Part shown: positions 1 to 10,116 of the stretch, piece by piece
Layout: every line of letters starts with the position of its first letter
How positions within the stretch are numbered: the first letter of the stretch is position 1
Origin: Thermomonas sp.
GTDB taxonomy: Bacteria > Pseudomonadota > Gammaproteobacteria > Xanthomonadales > Xanthomonadaceae
Direction of reading: 5' to 3'
DNA: 59,476 bases
NCBI RefSeq assembly: GCF_020850895.1
Contig: NZ_JADZDS010000009.1
Location: forward strand, 1 to 59,476
The notes under the pieces: model-generated
Seen by the model: the letters and a program-made list of their open reading frames with translations, nothing else
Databases searched by the model: none
Told to the model about the DNA's origin: nothing
Translations under genes and position numbers: made by a program

Positions 1-583
1 GAACAAGTCCGGCAATGCCAGCCTGCGCTGGGGTGAGGGTCTATTGATCACGCCGACCGGGCGCGCCTATGACCGCCTGCAGCCCGAGGACATCGTCCAT
101 CTGGACGCCGAAGGCGGCTGCCGGCCGCGGCAGCTGATCCCATCCAGCGAATGGCGCTTCCACGTCGACATCCTGCGTGCGTTCCCGGCGATGAACGCGG
201 TCGTCCACGTTCATTCCACCCATGCCACCGCCTTGGCCTGCCTCGGCGAGGGCATCCCCGCCTTTCATTACATGGTCGCAGTGGGCGGCGGCGACCGCAT
301 TCCTTGCGCCGATTACGCCACCTTCGGCACCGCCAAGCTTTCCGACAACATCCTGCGCGCAATGGCCAATGGTCTGCATGCCTGCCTGATGGCCAACCAT
401 GGGCAAGTCACCACCGGCAAGACCCTCGCCGAGGCCTATGCATTGGCAGAGGAAGTGGAGAACCTCGCACGCCAGTACATGCTGGCACGCACGCTGGGGG
501 CAACAAAAAACCTGTCGAAGGAAGAGATGGACGCGGTACTGGAAAAGTTCAAGACCTACGGGCAGCAACACCGGGGGCATTGA
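1..583 (+). CDS. Class II aldolase (fuculose-phosphate aldolase-like), 5' end outside window
   Basis: The last 193 residues of a zinc-dependent class II aldolase/adducin-fold protein; the start lies upstream of the window. Visible motifs follow FucA order: the PSSEW block with the catalytic Glu, a metal-binding HVHSTH block and a later ANHGQ His. The family cleaves a 1-phosphoketose to dihydroxyacetone phosphate plus an aldehyde. The gene lies 79 bases before mtnB in the same direction. Some FucA-like aldolases act on 5-deoxy- or 5-methylthio-ribulose 1-phosphate, the substrate of MtnB, so the context makes that substrate plausible, but it is inferred. Family call is firm, substrate is not. 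Confidence 0.85.
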   Translation, partial: NKSGNASLRWGEGLLITPTGRAYDRLQPEDIVHLDAEGGCRPRQLIPSSEWRFHVDILRAFPAMNAVVHVHSTHATALACLGEGIPAFHYMVAVGGGDRIPCADYATFGTAKLSDNILRAMANGLHACLMANHGQVTTGKTLAEAYALAEEVENLARQYMLARTLGATKNLSKEEMDAVLEKFKTYGQQHRGH

Positions 584-650
584 CCGATTCGATGGGGATC
601 AGCGCATGACGGACAAACCGGTTGCCATGAGTGAGGGGGTTGGCACTCGC

Positions 651-656
651 TAGAAT
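651..656 (+). promoter_or_regulatory. -10-like element before mtnB (possible leaderless start)
   Basis: TAGAAT ends exactly 6 bases before the mtnB ATG, so transcription would begin at or next to the start codon. No Shine-Dalgarno sequence is visible before this ATG. I do not see a good -35 at 16-18 bases. The same spacing is seen before thrL, the LytTR gene and rnr. Confidence 0.4.
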
Positions 657-662
657 GCACGC

Positions 663-1298
663 ATGACGACGACTGCCTTCGACCACAACCTGTATGCCGG
701 CTGCGCGGCGCAGATCATTTCCCATACTCGGGAGCTGGCTGCCAGGGGTTGGACGCCTGCAACAGCGGGCAATTTTTCCATCCGCATGGATGCAGACCAC
801 GCGGCCATCACCATTTCAGGCAAGGACAAGGGGCGACTGACCGAAGCCGACATCATGGTCGTGGACATGACCAACAACGCAGTGGCCACCCACCACCGCC
901 CGTCAGCCGAAGCAGCGCTGCACACCCACCTGTATCGGCGTTTCCCGAACGTCGGCGCGGTGCTGCACACCCACTCCCCCACCCAGACCATCGCCGGGCT
1001 GCTGTATGAACAAGAAGGCCGGGTACGACTCCGCGGCTACGAACTGTTCAAGGCGCTTCGCGGGCACACCACCCATGAAGCAACGCTGGATCTCCCGGTG
1101 GTGCCCAATTCTCAGGACATGGACACACTGACCGCCAGCGTGGACGCTGCGTTGACCGAACCCAACAGCTGGGGCTATCTGATCGCCGGCCACGGCCTGT
1201 ACGCCTGGGGACAGGACATCAGCGAGGCGAGGCGGCATCTGGATGCATTCGAATTCCTGTTGGGATGCGAACTGGAGATGCGCCGACTGCGCACCTGA
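663..1298 (+). CDS. mtnB: Methylthioribulose-1-phosphate dehydratase MtnB
   Basis: 211 residues, full length for MtnB. It dehydrates 5-methylthioribulose 1-phosphate to the 2,3-diketo compound in the methionine salvage pathway. The class II aldolase fold is evident: RPSAE with the catalytic Glu near residue 83, HTH metal ligands at 102 and 104, and the third His in AGHG near 177. mtnD follows 11 bases after its stop and mtnC overlaps mtnD, so the three genes form an operon. The ATG has no clear ribosome binding site but sits 6 bases after a -10-like hexamer. The distinction from the upstream aldolase rests on overall similarity and on the mtnD-mtnC neighbours. Confidence 0.93.
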   Translation: MTTTAFDHNLYAGCAAQIISHTRELAARGWTPATAGNFSIRMDADHAAITISGKDKGRLTEADIMVVDMTNNAVATHHRPSAEAALHTHLYRRFPNVGAVLHTHSPTQTIAGLLYEQEGRVRLRGYELFKALRGHTTHEATLDLPVVPNSQDMDTLTASVDAALTEPNSWGYLIAGHGLYAWGQDISEARRHLDAFEFLLGCELEMRRLRT

Positions 1299-1309
1299 GG
1301 AGACCACCG

Positions 1310-1867
1310 ATGAGTCGACTTCGTATCTTTGCCGAAGACAACCCGAATACACCACTCCAGACCACGGACTGCCACGTGGCGATCGTGGCTGCGCTGGAAA
1401 AAATCGGCGTCGCTTTCGAACGCTGGACACCCACGCACCCGGTCAAGCCGGGGGATGCACCAGAACAGGTGATGGCCGCCTACCGGGAGGATATCGACCG
1501 ACTGGTGGCCGCGCACGGATTCCAGAGTGTCGACGTGGTCAGCATCGCTCCCGACCATCCCGACCGCGTGGCCCTGCGCGCAAAATTCCTCGACGAGCAT
1601 GCCCACAAGGAAAACGAGGTGCGGTTCTTCGTGGCCGGAGGCGGGCAGTTTTCCCTGCATGTGGGCGACAGAGTGTACGAAGTGGTGTGCGAAACGGGGG
1701 ACCTGATTTCGGTGCCAGACGGTGCTACCCACTGGTTCGACATGGGCGAGGAGCCGAGTTTCGTGGCCATCCGGTTCTTCACCGAGCCGGACGGGTGGGT
1801 GGGTTATTTCACCGGAAGCGACATTTCCCGGAGGTTCTCCCGCTATCAACCGGCCCAGGCATCTTGA
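1310..1867 (+). CDS. mtnD: Acireductone dioxygenase MtnD
   Basis: 185 residues, cupin fold. It oxidises the acireductone of methionine salvage; the iron form yields the ketoacid precursor of methionine plus formate. The metal ligands are visible as His97, His99, Glu103 (HAHKENE) and His141 (THWFDMG). The start at 1310 follows a good GAGGAG ribosome binding site that includes the end of the mtnB stop region; an in-frame upstream extension to 1265 would overlap mtnB and was rejected. The stop overlaps the mtnC start as TTGA. Identity of the bound metal, Fe or Ni, cannot be read from the sequence. Confidence 0.95.
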   Translation: MSRLRIFAEDNPNTPLQTTDCHVAIVAALEKIGVAFERWTPTHPVKPGDAPEQVMAAYREDIDRLVAAHGFQSVDVVSIAPDHPDRVALRAKFLDEHAHKENEVRFFVAGGGQFSLHVGDRVYEVVCETGDLISVPDGATHWFDMGEEPSFVAIRFFTEPDGWVGYFTGSDISRRFSRYQPAQAS

Positions 1868-2556
1868 CCACCATCCTCACCGACATCGAAGGCACCACCA
1901 GCAGCATTTCCTTCGTCAAGGACGTGCTGTTCCCGTACGCACGGGCGGCCCTGCCGGGCTTCGTTCGCGACCACGGCCACGACCCGGAGGTGCGTCGCTG
2001 GCTGGACCATGTGGCGATCGAGATTGCCGCCAGTGCCTGTCAGGACGCGGTGATCGTGGAGACCCTGCAGGGCTGGATCGATACCGACCGCAAGCACACC
2101 GCGCTGAAGGCGCTGCAAGGCATGGTCTGGGAAGCAGGCTATCGTGACAAGGATTTCACCGCACCCCTGTATCCGGATGTCGTCCCGGCGCTGCGACGTT
2201 GGCATGCCGAAGGGCATGTGCTCGCCGTGTATTCCTCAGGTTCAGTGCCGGCACAGAAGCTGTTGTTCGCGCACACGGATTCCGGCGACTTGACCCCGCT
2301 GTTTTCCGGCTTCTTCGATACCGAGGTCGGTGGCAAGCGCGAGGCCGACAGTTACCGCACCATCGCTACACGGGCGGCGCGGGAACCCGGCGACATCCTT
2401 TTCCTGTCCGATGTGGTGGCAGAACTCGATGCCGCCCGCGACGCCGGCCTGCGCACGGTCTTGCTGGATCGACGCGAGGATTACCCGACCCCACGCCTTG
2501 GCGAGGCCACGCACGAACATCGTCGGGTGGAATCGTTCGCCGAGATCATGCCCTGA
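1864..2556 (+). CDS. mtnC: Enolase-phosphatase MtnC (TTG start)
   Basis: 230 residues, HAD-superfamily bifunctional enolase-phosphatase that converts the diketo product of MtnB into the acireductone used by MtnD. Motif I is [10 protein letters not shown] at residues 5-14, with Asp7 and Glu9. Motif II is the YSSGS block and the acidic motif is [12 protein letters not shown]. The protein begins at a TTG codon that overlaps the mtnD stop in a 4-base TTGA, typical of translational coupling. No internal ATG would keep motif I. The gene ends 9 bases before the end of a convergent phosphoesterase gene, with no obvious terminator between. Confidence 0.94.
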   Translation: MTTILTDIEGTTSSISFVKDVLFPYARAALPGFVRDHGHDPEVRRWLDHVAIEIAASACQDAVIVETLQGWIDTDRKHTALKALQGMVWEAGYRDKDFTAPLYPDVVPALRRWHAEGHVLAVYSSGSVPAQKLLFAHTDSGDLTPLFSGFFDTEVGGKREADSYRTIATRAAREPGDILFLSDVVAELDAARDAGLRTVLLDRREDYPTPRLGEATHEHRRVESFAEIMP

Positions 2557-2565
2557 ACCAAAGGC

Positions 2566-3921
2566 TCAGGGCTGCGCATCCAACAGCGTGTAGCTTGTTG
2601 TCGCGGTGAGCACGCCGCGCCAGCGATCAAACGCACGCACCTCGATCCGGTGGGCGCCAGCCGCAAGATTCGTGGGCAGCGCCGCACGCCAGAGGTGCGG
2701 GGAAATCTCGGCCTCGGGCGAACGGTCGAAACCGCGCAGGGCTTCGGCCAGGTCATCGCGCATGTTTTCCTCGGTCAAGCTCGGATCCGGCAGATCGACC
2801 TTCTTCATTGGCTTCCACTCCCCATCATCGACCCGGAACTCCAGCCGTGAGGCGTCATCGCCCATGTAGTAATTGGCGAACACACCCCAGGCCGGATAGG
2901 CGCCACGACGCAGGACCTTGGGCGCGTGCAGGCCAATCTGGGTGTCCGCCGGGTCGCGCGCCGCATGCCATTCCAGGGCGTAGCCGCCCTGAGGCTTGAG
3001 GGTCAGCACCGCATAACCATTCGGGCTGCCATCGCCCATTCGCGCATCGGGAATACCTTCGGCATCCTTCACACCACTCCAGTACGCACCGCAGGCCGCG
3101 CCGACGTTGAACTCATGCAGGGGCACGGCGCCCAGCCAGCCATCGCTGGCGTCGTGGAAGACATTGCGCTGGCCGTGGCTGTGCGCGCTCAGGACCAGCA
3201 CATGCGGAAACGGCGCGAGCAAGGCGAATAGACGGGTACGATCGGCATCGCGGAAGTTCTTCTCGTCGACCTTGTCGAACAACGGGATGTGCATCGCCAG
3301 CACCAGCAGCTTGTCCTTCGGCAGCGTGGGCAGGTAACGCTGCAGGAAGGCGTACTGATCCTCGCGCAGGCCGCCGATGTAGGCCGGCTTCTGCCCGGGC
3401 AGGGTGATCACGTCGTCCAGCACCACGAAGTTGGCGAGCGCGGTCTGCCGTGCCTGCGTGTCCGGGCCGATCAAGCGGTGGAACACCGTCAGCGCGGTCG
3501 CGTCGTTGGTCGTGCCGCGGTCGATGTCGTGGTTGCCGGGTGCGAACATCCACGGCAGGCCGAGCAATTCGGTGGCCTGCTTGACCGCGGGCAACAAATC
3601 CGGCGCATCGTCCACCAGATCGCCCAAGGTCAGGCCCAAACTAGCCCGGGTACGCCCGCGCAGGGGCTGCACGATGTCACGCAGGAAATAATCGACTTGT
3701 TCGACGGAGCGTGGCTGCGGATCGCCGAACACCAGCACCTGTGCTGCATCACTGCGCACGCTGGCGGGCACGCGCCGATAGACCATGCAACCCGGGCCAT
3801 GCCAGTTATCTGCCTGTGGCAAGGGCTGCGGTGCTTCCACCGCGACCGGCACGCAGGCCGTCGTCTGCGCTTGGACGGCCGGGGCGAGCAACAGTAGAAC
3901 GAAAAATAGATGGCGATGCAT
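2566..3921 (-). CDS. Secreted calcineurin-like metallophosphoesterase
   Basis: 451 residues. Residues 1-18 form a signal peptide ending AVQA, so the protein is exported. The calcineurin-type dinuclear metal site is complete: GDPQP 66-70, GDLVDD 100-105, GNHD 129-132, His211 and SAHSHGQ 245-251. About 180 residues follow the catalytic core, as in the family with an extra C-terminal beta domain. It probably hydrolyses an extracytoplasmic phosphoester; the substrate is unknown. It is transcribed toward mtnC and is separated from the his operon end by 36 bases, so it may receive read-through from that operon. Confidence 0.88.
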   Translation of the reverse strand: MHRHLFFVLLLLAPAVQAQTTACVPVAVEAPQPLPQADNWHGPGCMVYRRVPASVRSDAAQVLVFGDPQPRSVEQVDYFLRDIVQPLRGRTRASLGLTLGDLVDDAPDLLPAVKQATELLGLPWMFAPGNHDIDRGTTNDATALTVFHRLIGPDTQARQTALANFVVLDDVITLPGQKPAYIGGLREDQYAFLQRYLPTLPKDKLLVLAMHIPLFDKVDEKNFRDADRTRLFALLAPFPHVLVLSAHSHGQRNVFHDASDGWLGAVPLHEFNVGAACGAYWSGVKDAEGIPDARMGDGSPNGYAVLTLKPQGGYALEWHAARDPADTQIGLHAPKVLRRGAYPAWGVFANYYMGDDASRLEFRVDDGEWKPMKKVDLPDPSLTEENMRDDLAEALRGFDRSPEAEISPHLWRAALPTNLAAGAHRIEVRAFDRWRGVLTATTSYTLLDAQP

Positions 3922-3957
3922 CCGGCAATTATGCCTGCACGCCGCCGCCCGCGATGT

Positions 3958-4563
3958 TCATCCGCGCCGTGCCGCCAATACCTGCCGGGCATCGGCCAGC
4001 GACAGGCCACGCGCACGCAGCAGCACGGCGAGGTGGTAGAGCAGGTCGGCGGCCTCGCCCAGCAGCGCCTCATTGTCCTGCGCCACCGCCGCCAATGCCG
4101 TTTCCACGCCCTCCTCACCCACTTTCTGGGCGATCCGGCGCACGCCCTCGGCAAACAGTTTCGTGGTGTAGCTGCCGTCCGGGCGTTCGCGCGCACGTGT
4201 TGCGATCAGCGCATCCAGCTCGGCCAAGGCATCGCCAGGCGCCTCAGTGAAGCAGCTGCTGCGCTGAAGATGGCAGGTGGGTCCGTGCGGGTGCGCCTGC
4301 ACCAACAAGGTGTCGGCATCGCAATCGGTCGCAACACCCACCAGTTCCAGCACATTGCCCGAGGTTTCGCCCTTCATCCATAACCGCCGCTTGCTGCGGC
4401 TGAAGAAGGTGACCTTGCCGCAGGCCAGGGTGGCCATCAGCGCTTCACGGTTCATATAGCCGAGCATCAGCACGCGCAGGCTGGTCGCGTCCTGCACGAT
4501 CACCGGAAGCAGGCCGTCCTGCTTGTCCCACGCCAGCGATTCGATGTCGAACTTCGAGTTCAT
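3958..4563 (-). CDS. hisI: Phosphoribosyl-AMP cyclohydrolase / phosphoribosyl-ATP pyrophosphatase HisIE
   Basis: 201 residues, a fusion of two histidine-pathway enzymes that perform the second and third steps. The N-terminal HisI half carries WMKGETSGN at 62-70, the metal-binding Asp80, Asp82 and Asp84, and Cys97 and Cys104. The C-terminal HisE half carries KVGEEGVE at 147-154. The ATG at 4563 overlaps the hisF stop by 4 bases (ATGA), which decides the start. It is the last gene of the his operon. Confidence 0.96.
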   Translation of the reverse strand: MNSKFDIESLAWDKQDGLLPVIVQDATSLRVLMLGYMNREALMATLACGKVTFFSRSKRRLWMKGETSGNVLELVGVATDCDADTLLVQAHPHGPTCHLQRSSCFTEAPGDALAELDALIATRARERPDGSYTTKLFAEGVRRIAQKVGEEGVETALAAVAQDNEALLGEAADLLYHLAVLLRARGLSLADARQVLAARRG

Positions 4564-5330
4564 AGGCGCACCTGTATGCCGCGTCCGCGCAAGGTGCGCT
4601 TGAGTTCGGGAATGGCCAGCGCGCCGGAATGGAACACGCTGGCGGCCAGCGTGCCGTCCACGTCGGCCTGCAGGAACGCATCGGCGAAGTGCTGTGGTGC
4701 GCCCGCGCCGCCAGAGGCCACCAGCGGCACCGTGCAGACCGCACGCACCGCGCACAGCTGTTCGATGTCATAGCCCGCACGCACGCCGTCGCTACCCATG
4801 CAGTTGAGCACGAACTCGCCTGCGCCCAGCCGCTGCGCCTCGACCACCCAGTCCAGCGTGCGCCAGCCCGGTGCCCGCATCGTGTCCGGTGTGCCGGTGT
4901 GGCTGCGCACCCGCCATTGGCCATCGGCTTCGCGGACCGAATCAATGCCGACCACCACGCATTGCACGCCGAAGGCGTCGGCAAGTTCGACAATCAGGTC
5001 CGGGCGTTCGAGCGCCGGGGTATTGATCGAGACCTTGTCGGCACCCGCGCGCAGCACCTCCCGCGCTTCAGCCACGCTGCGGATGCCGCCGGCAACGCAG
5101 AACGGGATATCAAGTTTGCGTGCCACCTGCACCACCCAGTCGCGATCCACGCTGCGCCCTTCCGGGCTGGCGCTGATGTCGTAGAACACCAGCTCGTCGG
5201 CACCGGCATCGCGATAGCGCGTCGCCAGTTCGACGATTCCTCCCATGTCGACGTGATCACGGAAGCGCACGCCCTTGACCACCCGGCCATCGCGCACGTC
5301 GAGGCAGGGAATGATGCGCCGGCTCAACAT
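4560..5330 (-). CDS. hisF: Imidazole glycerol phosphate synthase cyclase subunit HisF
   Basis: 256 residues, the usual HisF length. This TIM-barrel subunit uses ammonia from HisH to make imidazole glycerol phosphate and AICAR. The half-barrel phosphate and catalytic motifs are present: Asp11 in [14 protein letters not shown] and the second Asp in [11 protein letters not shown] near residue 130. The start overlaps the end of hisA by 7 bases and the stop overlaps hisIE by 4, so translation is probably coupled. Confidence 0.97.
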   Translation of the reverse strand: MLSRRIIPCLDVRDGRVVKGVRFRDHVDMGGIVELATRYRDAGADELVFYDISASPEGRSVDRDWVVQVARKLDIPFCVAGGIRSVAEAREVLRAGADKVSINTPALERPDLIVELADAFGVQCVVVGIDSVREADGQWRVRSHTGTPDTMRAPGWRTLDWVVEAQRLGAGEFVLNCMGSDGVRAGYDIEQLCAVRAVCTVPLVASGGAGAPQHFADAFLQADVDGTLAASVFHSGALAIPELKRTLRGRGIQVRL

Positions 5331-6058
5331 GCCAGCGCCTCCTCCAATGCCAACCGCCCGTCCAGCAACGCCTTGCCCAGCACCGCACCCGCGCAGCCCG
5401 CCGCACGGGCGTCAACGACGTCGCGCACGTCGCGCACACCACCACTGGCCTGCACCTGCACGCCGGGATACGCGACGCAGAGATGCCGATACAGGTCCAG
5501 ATTGGGGCCGGTCAGCATGCCGTCGCGGGCGATGTCGGTGCACAGCACATGGCGTAGGCCGGCGTTGGCATAGCGCGCCAACAGCAACTCCAGCATTTCC
5601 TCGGAGGTTCGCGTCCAGCCGTGCACGGGCAAGCGCCACTGACCGTCGGCATCTTTCCGGGTGTCCAGCGCGATTGTCAGCACCTCGCTGCCGAATTCAT
5701 CCAGCCAATCGATCACGGCGTCCGGCTCATGCACCGCGAGCGAACCCACCACCACCCGCGTTGCACCCGCATCCAGCAGCGCCCGCACATCCCCGCGGAT
5801 GCGCACGCCGCCACCGGTTTGCACCTGCAGGCCGGTGCTGGCCACGATCCTTGTCAGCAGCGGCAGCAAGGTATATCCGCCGGCCTTGGCTGCATCCAGA
5901 TCGACCAGATGCAGCCATGTCGCGCCGGCCTCGGCATAACGCCGGGCGAAGGCCAGTGGGTCCTCGCCATAGCGTGTTTCATCGGCGTAATCGCCCTGTC
6001 GCAGGCGCACCACGCGTCCGCCGCGTACATCGATGGCCGGGTAAATGGAAAAACTCAT
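5324..6058 (-). CDS. hisA: ProFAR isomerase HisA
   Basis: 244 residues, TIM barrel. It isomerises the ProFAR aminoaldose to the ketose PRFAR, the substrate of HisHF. Asp10 in [14 protein letters not shown] and the second catalytic Asp in [13 protein letters not shown] are visible. The ATG at 6058 was chosen because it overlaps the hisH stop by one base (TGATG) and begins the conserved N-terminus; an in-frame extension upstream would run through hisH. Confidence 0.96.
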   Translation of the reverse strand: MSFSIYPAIDVRGGRVVRLRQGDYADETRYGEDPLAFARRYAEAGATWLHLVDLDAAKAGGYTLLPLLTRIVASTGLQVQTGGGVRIRGDVRALLDAGATRVVVGSLAVHEPDAVIDWLDEFGSEVLTIALDTRKDADGQWRLPVHGWTRTSEEMLELLLARYANAGLRHVLCTDIARDGMLTGPNLDLYRHLCVAYPGVQVQASGGVRDVRDVVDARAAGCAGAVLGKALLDGRLALEEALAC

Positions 6059-6657
6059 CACGGGTTCCATTCCATGAAATTCGCAAGCAGACGCGCACCC
6101 ACCGATGCCGAACGTTCCGGATGGAACTGCGCACCGGCAACCCGCCCACGTTGCACCATCGCGGCAAAGCGTTCGCCATGCGTGCATGCGGCAACGCAAT
6201 CATCCGTCACCGGCGCGGCATAGCCGTGCACGAAATAGGCGTGTGCATCGCCCTCGATGCCATCCAACAAGGGGGATGGCCGCAGTGGCTCCAGTCCATT
6301 CCAGCCCATGTGTGGCACCCGCAAGCCGGTCGACCCCTGTAACTTGTGCACCCGTCCAGGCAGCAGGCCAAGGCAGCCCACCTCACCCTCTGCCGAGGAT
6401 TCGAAAAGCAATTGCATCCCGAGGCAGATCCCCAGCAACGGCACTCCGAGGGTCGGCAACACTTCGACGAAGCCGCGTTCGCGCAGCAACGCCATCGCGC
6501 ATGCCGCCGCCCCCACGCCGGGCAGGATGACCCGCTGCATGCCGCGCAATCCATCGGCATCGCGCACGACCACGGGTGTGGCCCCAAGGCGCTCCAACGC
6601 ATAGCAGACAGAACCGAAATTCGCCCCGCCGGCATCGATGACAGCGACCACGCTCAC
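6058..6657 (-). CDS. hisH: Imidazole glycerol phosphate synthase glutaminase subunit HisH
   Basis: 199 residues, class I glutamine amidotransferase that feeds ammonia to HisF. The nucleophile is Cys78 in [11 protein letters not shown] and the His179-Glu181 pair lies in AQFHPERS, so the triad is complete. The N-terminal strand reads [13 protein letters not shown], a form common in xanthomonads rather than the enteric one. The start overlaps hisB by 4 bases and the stop overlaps hisA by one. Confidence 0.96.
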   Translation of the reverse strand: MSVVAVIDAGGANFGSVCYALERLGATPVVVRDADGLRGMQRVILPGVGAAACAMALLRERGFVEVLPTLGVPLLGICLGMQLLFESSAEGEVGCLGLLPGRVHKLQGSTGLRVPHMGWNGLEPLRPSPLLDGIEGDAHAYFVHGYAAPVTDDCVAACTHGERFAAMVQRGRVAGAQFHPERSASVGARLLANFMEWNP

Positions 6658-7733
6658 AGTGCGCCCTTCGTCGAAGGCAGTTCCAGGCCTTCGCGCCGGA
6701 CCGCCTGCCGTAGCGCGCGCGCCAGCACCTTGAAGCAGGCTTCAACCTGATGGTGGGTATTCTCGCCCTCGACCTTCAGATTCAGGTTCAGCCCCGCCGC
6801 ATCACACAGCGAACGGAAGAAATGCGGCACCAGCTCCAGCGGCAGGTCGCCGACGCGCTCGCGGCTGAAGCGCCCATCGAACACGAAGTACGGACGGCCG
6901 GAAAAATCCAGCACTGCGCTGGCCAGGCTTTCGTCCATCGGCAGGGTGAAACCATAGCGACCGATTCCACGCTTGTCGCCCAGCGCCTCACGCAGCGCCT
7001 GCCCGAGCGCCAATCCGGTGTCTTCCACGGTGTGGTGCTCATCGATGTGAAGATCGCCCTCGGCTTCGATCTCAAGTGCGAAGCCGCCATGCTTGCCGAT
7101 CTGCTCCAGCATGTGATCGAAGAATGCAAGCCCGGTGCGGATCTTCGGCTCGGCGATGCGATCCAGATCAACCGCGACGCGGATCCTGGTTTCCTTGGTA
7201 TCGCGCTGCACGATGGCGCAGCGCGGCGCATTGGCCAACGCATGAGCGATCTCGGCCCAATCCCAATTCCCGCCGAACTGCGCGGTCTGCAACTGGAAGG
7301 CGCGGATGTTCATGTTCCGTGCGAAGTCAATATCGGTGGGACGGTCACCCACAACCGCACTACGCGCCCAGTCGATCGATCGATCTTGCAGATAGCCGGT
7401 CAACATGCCGATGCCAGGCTTTCGGTTCGGACTGTTCTCCGACGGGAAACTCGCGTCGATGAATTCATCGCGAAACACGATGCCCTGGCTTTCGAATATC
7501 TGAAGCATCAGCGCATGCGGGCCATCGAAATCTTCCCGTGGAAAGGCGTCGGTGCCAAGGCCATCCTGGTTGCTGACCATCACGAAGTCGTAGCCGGCAT
7601 CGCGAATTTTCAGCATCGCTGGAATCACGCCGCGCACGAGGCGCAGCTTCTCGAACGCGTCAATCTGAAAATCCGCCGGCTCCTCGATCAGGGTGCCGTC
7701 GCGATCCACGAACAAGACGGGCCGAAGACTCAT
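6654..7733 (-). CDS. hisB: Histidinol-phosphatase / imidazoleglycerol-phosphate dehydratase HisB
   Basis: 359 residues, bifunctional. The N-terminal HAD phosphatase has FVDRDGT with Asp10 and Asp12. The C-terminal dehydratase has the two manganese motifs HHTVEDTG and HHQVEACFK. The stretch that binds zinc through cysteines in enteric HisB reads here around [13 protein letters not shown] and has no Cys, a variant also seen in other xanthomonads. The ATG at 7733 overlaps the hisC stop by 4 bases; an upstream in-frame extension of 17 low-complexity residues was rejected. Confidence 0.96.
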   Translation of the reverse strand: MSLRPVLFVDRDGTLIEEPADFQIDAFEKLRLVRGVIPAMLKIRDAGYDFVMVSNQDGLGTDAFPREDFDGPHALMLQIFESQGIVFRDEFIDASFPSENSPNRKPGIGMLTGYLQDRSIDWARSAVVGDRPTDIDFARNMNIRAFQLQTAQFGGNWDWAEIAHALANAPRCAIVQRDTKETRIRVAVDLDRIAEPKIRTGLAFFDHMLEQIGKHGGFALEIEAEGDLHIDEHHTVEDTGLALGQALREALGDKRGIGRYGFTLPMDESLASAVLDFSGRPYFVFDGRFSRERVGDLPLELVPHFFRSLCDAAGLNLNLKVEGENTHHQVEACFKVLARALRQAVRREGLELPSTKGAL

Positions 7734-8821
7734 GCCGCCGCCTCCGCGCCAACCGCTTCCAGCGCTGCCAGCACCCGCCTGCATTCCTCACGGGTCCCCA
7801 CGGTAATCCGCAGCGCATCACCCAACTGCGGCATGGCGCGCATGTCGCGCACCACCACGCCCGCCGCCAGCAGCGCGGCGAACGCCGCACTGACATCCAT
7901 GAAACGCACCAGCAGGAAGTTACCTGCCGCGGGGTACACCCTCCGCACCGATGGCAATCCACGCAGCCCATCGGCCAGCCGCGCCCGGGCTTCGCGCACC
8001 GCCGCCATCCGACTACGCGTCAATGCCAGCGCGCCAGCTTCCAGTGCCTCCATCGCTGCGTCCACCACCGGCTGCGGCATCGGGTACGGTGCCTGGCAGC
8101 GGCGCAGCGCCTCGATCAATGCTGGGCCAGCAAGTACACAGCCAACCCGCGCACCAGCCAGTGCATGCGCCTTCGAAAGCGTGCGCAGTACGACGATGTT
8201 GTCGCCCGCCTCCAGCAGCGTCGTTGCCGATGGCGCATCGGCGTATTCGATGTAGGCTTCGTCCACCACCACGATGCAGCGTTCGCGCAGTCGCCGCGCC
8301 AATGCAGCGATGTCGGAAAGCGCCAACAATTCGCCAGAGGGATTGCCCGGCGTACACAGGAACAGCAGGCTGGCCCCCTGCGCCAGCGCGGCGTCGCCCA
8401 TTGCCGCAAGGTCTGCGCACAGTCCGGCACTGCCATCGCGAAGCGGCACGTCGACCACGGTGGCACCGTGCAATCTTGCGCATACCGCGTACATGCCGAA
8501 TACCGGCGGCGCGATCACCACCCGGCCTTGCCCCGGCGCGCAGAAGGCGCGAAGCAACAAATCGATGCCCTCGTCGCTGCCCCGCCCCACCAGCAACTGC
8601 ACTGGAGCGACGCCATACAACTGCGCCAACCGTGCGCAGAGTGCTTCCGGCTGCGGCTGCGGATAGCGACGCAGGCGCGAATCGGTATCCGCGGCGTTCG
8701 CCCACGCCGATTCATTGGCATTGAGCCAGATGCGTCCAATCAGCGTATCGCTGCGCGCGGATTTGTAGCCCGCAAAGTCGCGCAGGTCGGCGCGCAATAG
8801 TGACTCCACCGTGCTGCTCAT
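7730..8821 (-). CDS. hisC: Histidinol-phosphate aminotransferase HisC
   Basis: 363 residues, fold-type I PLP aminotransferase converting imidazole acetol phosphate and glutamate to histidinol phosphate. The PLP lysine lies in [15 protein letters not shown], and WLNANES near the N-terminus is the substrate-phosphate region typical of HisC. The ATG at 8821 overlaps the hisD stop by 4 bases, which fixes the start; a longer in-frame reading would extend 54 residues into hisD. Confidence 0.96.
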   Translation of the reverse strand: MSSTVESLLRADLRDFAGYKSARSDTLIGRIWLNANESAWANAADTDSRLRRYPQPQPEALCARLAQLYGVAPVQLLVGRGSDEGIDLLLRAFCAPGQGRVVIAPPVFGMYAVCARLHGATVVDVPLRDGSAGLCADLAAMGDAALAQGASLLFLCTPGNPSGELLALSDIAALARRLRERCIVVVDEAYIEYADAPSATTLLEAGDNIVVLRTLSKAHALAGARVGCVLAGPALIEALRRCQAPYPMPQPVVDAAMEALEAGALALTRSRMAAVREARARLADGLRGLPSVRRVYPAAGNFLLVRFMDVSAAFAALLAAGVVVRDMRAMPQLGDALRITVGTREECRRVLAALEAVGAEAAA

Positions 8822-10116
8822 GCGGCTTGCTCCAAGCGCAACTCCACCGCTCGTGCGTGCGCCGTGAGCCCTTCGGCATGCGCCAAGGTCGCCGCGCAGG
8901 GCCCTGCATTGGCGATTCCTCCGCGCGTTGCCTCCTGCACGGTAATTGCTTTCTGGAAGCTCGCCACCGACAACCCGCTCCACGCCCGCGCCGCGCCACC
9001 CGTAGGCAGCACATGGTTGCTGCCGCTGCAGTAGTCACCCAGTGCTTCCGGTGTGAAATCGCCGAGAAAGATGCTGCCGGCATTGTCGATGTCCGCCAGC
9101 CATGCCGTCGGCTCGCGCACGCTCAGGATCAAGTGCTCCGGGGCATAGGCATTGCTGATCTCGATTGCCTGCGCGATGCACGCCACCTTCAGGAACCGCG
9201 AACTGACCAGCGCACGCGTCGCGATGTCGGCACGGGGCAGTTGTGGCAACTGTGTGGCGATCTCGTCCATCACCGCCTCCAGCAGCGCATCATCGTCACT
9301 GAGTAACAGCACCTGCGAATCCGGGCCATGTTCCGCCTGCGACAACAGATCAGCCGCAACGAACGCCGGGTTCGCCCCGGCATCGGCGATCACCAGCACT
9401 TCCGATGGCCCCGCCGGCATGTCGATGGCCAGCCCGCCGGGACGCTGTGCCGCCTGTCGCTTGGCCTCATCCACCCATGCATTGCCAGGACCGAACAGCT
9501 TGTCGCAGCGCGGCACCGTTTCAGTCCCCAGCGCCATCGCCGCGATGGCTTGGGCACCACCCAGCTTGAACACGCGCACGCCTGTCGCCTGTTGCGCAGC
9601 CAGCAACACCGCCGGATCCGCACTCCCATCCGCACGCGGCGGCGTGCACAGCACAATCTCCTTGCAACCGGCCAGGCGCGCCGGAACGCACAGCATCAAC
9701 GCAGTTGATGGCAGCGGTGCGCTACCCGCAGGCACGTACAGGCCGACCCGCCGTATCGGTCGCTGCACCCGTTCGCAGCGCAGCCCCGGCGCGGTGTCCA
9801 CGGCATAGCTCCCTGCCATGCCCGCACGATGGAAGGCTTCGATGCGCCCAGCCGCTTCGACGATTGCGTGGCGTACCTCGGCCGGCACCCGCGTTGAGGC
9901 TGAGCTGAGCTCGTCCTCGCCGACCTCGAACTCCGCAAGCGCCACACCATCGAAACGCATCGTGTAGTCCAACAATGCCGCATCGCCTCGCGCATCCACC
10001 TCGGCGAAGATCGCCTGCACGCCCTTGCGCACCCGATCCGATACGGCTTGCACCGGGCGCTGCAACAGCGAGTCGCGCGCAGCACTATCCAGCCGATTCC
10101 AATCCAGGATATTCAT
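8818..10116 (-). CDS. hisD: Histidinol dehydrogenase HisD
   Basis: 432 residues, zinc enzyme performing the last two oxidations of histidinol to histidine with NAD. Characteristic blocks are present: [15 protein letters not shown], the [11 protein letters not shown] segment, [10 protein letters not shown] with the zinc-ligand Gln and His, and [19 protein letters not shown] near the C-terminus. The ATG at 10116 overlaps the hisG stop by 4 bases, which decides it over an in-frame extension of 45 residues. Confidence 0.96.
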   Translation of the reverse strand: MNILDWNRLDSAARDSLLQRPVQAVSDRVRKGVQAIFAEVDARGDAALLDYTMRFDGVALAEFEVGEDELSSASTRVPAEVRHAIVEAAGRIEAFHRAGMAGSYAVDTAPGLRCERVQRPIRRVGLYVPAGSAPLPSTALMLCVPARLAGCKEIVLCTPPRADGSADPAVLLAAQQATGVRVFKLGGAQAIAAMALGTETVPRCDKLFGPGNAWVDEAKRQAAQRPGGLAIDMPAGPSEVLVIADAGANPAFVAADLLSQAEHGPDSQVLLLSDDDALLEAVMDEIATQLPQLPRADIATRALVSSRFLKVACIAQAIEISNAYAPEHLILSVREPTAWLADIDNAGSIFLGDFTPEALGDYCSGSNHVLPTGGAARAWSGLSVASFQKAITVQEATRGGIANAGPCAATLAHAEGLTAHARAVELRLEQAA

